Shown piece by piece: positions 63,070-64,000 of a stretch of DNA of 64,000 bases. Position numbers and translations under genes: made by a program. Within the stretch, counting starts at the first letter, position 1; each line of letters begins with the position of its first letter. Source of the DNA: Tetrahymena elliotti 4EA (lineage: Eukaryota; Ciliophora; Oligohymenophorea; Hymenostomatida; Tetrahymenidae); assembly GCA_000231825.2 (NCBI GenBank), contig JH720298.1:1307452-1371451 (forward strand), in the 5' to 3' direction. The notes under the pieces are model-generated. The model saw only the letters and a list, made by a program, of their open reading frames with translations, was not told where the DNA came from and made no database searches.

Positions 63070-64000
63070 TCATAAACGCTTGAGACCAAAGAAGCCTTCT
63101 CCTCCAAATTCACCTGTATAGGTTAAAGAAATTCTGGCTCTGGCAGGTAGGATAATGAAATCAACTAAAGTTAATCCTTTATTTAAATTTAGTATGAAAA
63201 TTAAATTAAATGTAAATTTGAAATAAAATCATGTTTGTTACCAGTAATGATGCCAGCAGAGTGCTTAATATCTTTTATTTTTCCTGAAGAGTGATGCATT
63301 ACATAAGAAGCAGTATTAACTGCGGACATTATTGGTTCTCCATTTATTAAAATTTATATTGTTGGTTTCTTTTTAGCAAAGAATCCAAGTGTAACCTAAT
63401 ATAAATGAATAAATTAATTTTGAATTCAAATTACAAAAGAAATTGTTGTTAATTATTTATTTATTTACTTCGTACAAACCAGGAGCAACAACTAAAATAC
63501 TAGTTTTTTCTTTTTCCCATAAGTAGTTATCAGGAAGAGTATTTACTAATTACACTTCCCATGGAATTAGAGATCCAGCTTTTATCTCACCTGATTTCCA
63601 AGTCCATCTACCAACTATATTTTCAGTACAAAGCTATTCATTTATAATAGCCTAATCGCTTACTATATTGTTAAGATCTTCTTAATAGCTCTTCTTTTCT
63701 AATTCACGATGAATATCACTTAAAGCTCTATTTACATCATCAATATCTATTTTTATTTCATTAAATTAATAAAAACAATTTAAAGCACCATAAATTAATT
63801 ACTTGATTTAGCATCTAAAAGTGTACAAACATCCTTAATATTTGATTTTAGTAGCATATCACGTTATAGTTCCTCAATAGCTAAATTAGCTTAATTAGCA
63901 AAATGATCAAATTCCTTTAAATTAACCTTATCTTCACATTCTCTAAATACCTTCTCAACCATCTTTCTCATATCTTCTATTTCCTAATTGCTTACCTATT
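63070..64000 (-). CDS. 3' part of a gene: coiled coil plus C-terminal beta-rich domain
   Basis: Partial; it runs off the right edge, and the stop is TGA at 63070-63072. The visible part begins inside a coiled coil (EIEDMRKMVEKVFRECEDKV, then LEKKSYQEDLNNIV). It continues with GRWTWKSGEIKAGSLIPWEV, LVVAPGLYEVTLGFF, INGEPIMSAVNTASYVMHHS, GLTLVDFIILPARARISLTY and GEFGGEGFFGLKRL. The pattern of a Trp-containing entry strand, APGLYEV, and then VDFIxLPARA-ISLTY resembles the jelly-roll C-terminal domain seen in C1q/TNF-like proteins; this is judged by eye, and the family name is not certain. Introns: 63783-63836 region (A|GTAATT to AAATAG, in frame) and two more within 63180-63470. The 5' end and the rest of the coiled coil lie outside the window. 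Confidence 0.6.

Noticed and set aside
1..64000. tRNA, rRNA, CRISPR and transposase signatures.
   Set aside because: Scanning by eye for B-box-like sequences, rRNA cores, regularly spaced repeats and transposase motifs found none that held up.

Overview
This is AT-rich nuclear DNA from a ciliate, most likely the macronuclear genome of an oligohymenophorean close to Tetrahymena. Recognisable genes read through many in-frame TAA and TAG codons, which must mean Gln, and every one ends at TGA. Genes carry short AT-rich GT-AG introns of about 45 to 900 nt. These are much longer than the 20-30 nt introns of Paramecium, so Tetrahymena-type is the better fit. A stop-at-TAA/TAG reading breaks every gene here into small pieces. 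Coordinates below come from hand translation with TAA/TAG as Gln. Multi-exon genes are given as one span from start codon to TGA.

Left part (1-13.9 kb). A short ankyrin-repeat gene and a small unknown gene are followed by a minus-strand cluster of related small proteins with about four membrane segments (5143-5715, 8082-8558, 9660-10220, and a divergent or decaying member at 6024-6773). A two-exon gene for a hydrophilic protein beginning MGPCQTC follows. The gaps are AT-rich with tetranucleotide repeats.

Centre (13.9-39.8 kb). Four clearly assignable genes lie here: a roughly 17-exon protein joining a CCDC81-type eukaryotic HU-like domain to about ten EF-hand-like loops (+), an Enhancer-of-polycomb/Epl1 homologue of the NuA4 acetyltransferase complex (+), an NAD kinase (-), and exportin-1/CRM1 (-).

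Right part (42-64 kb). A 1,935-residue coiled-coil protein (+), an LMBRD1-type nine-helix membrane protein (+), a second coiled-coil protein with an Asn/Gln-rich C-terminal half (-), a Gemin5-like WD40 protein (+), and the 3' part of a gene with a coiled coil and a C-terminal beta-rich domain (-) that runs off the window.

The genes are independently transcribed housekeeping and cytoskeletal genes, not an operon or a mobile system. No tRNA, rRNA, transposon, CRISPR array or telomere was seen. The most interesting points are the small membrane-protein cluster, the HU/EF-hand fusion, Val at the leptomycin-B cysteine position of CRM1, a Gemin5-like protein lacking the C-terminal half, an intron of NAD kinase whose donor is tandemly duplicated, and a 19-codon in-frame tandem repeat hidden inside a long intron of the big coiled-coil gene.
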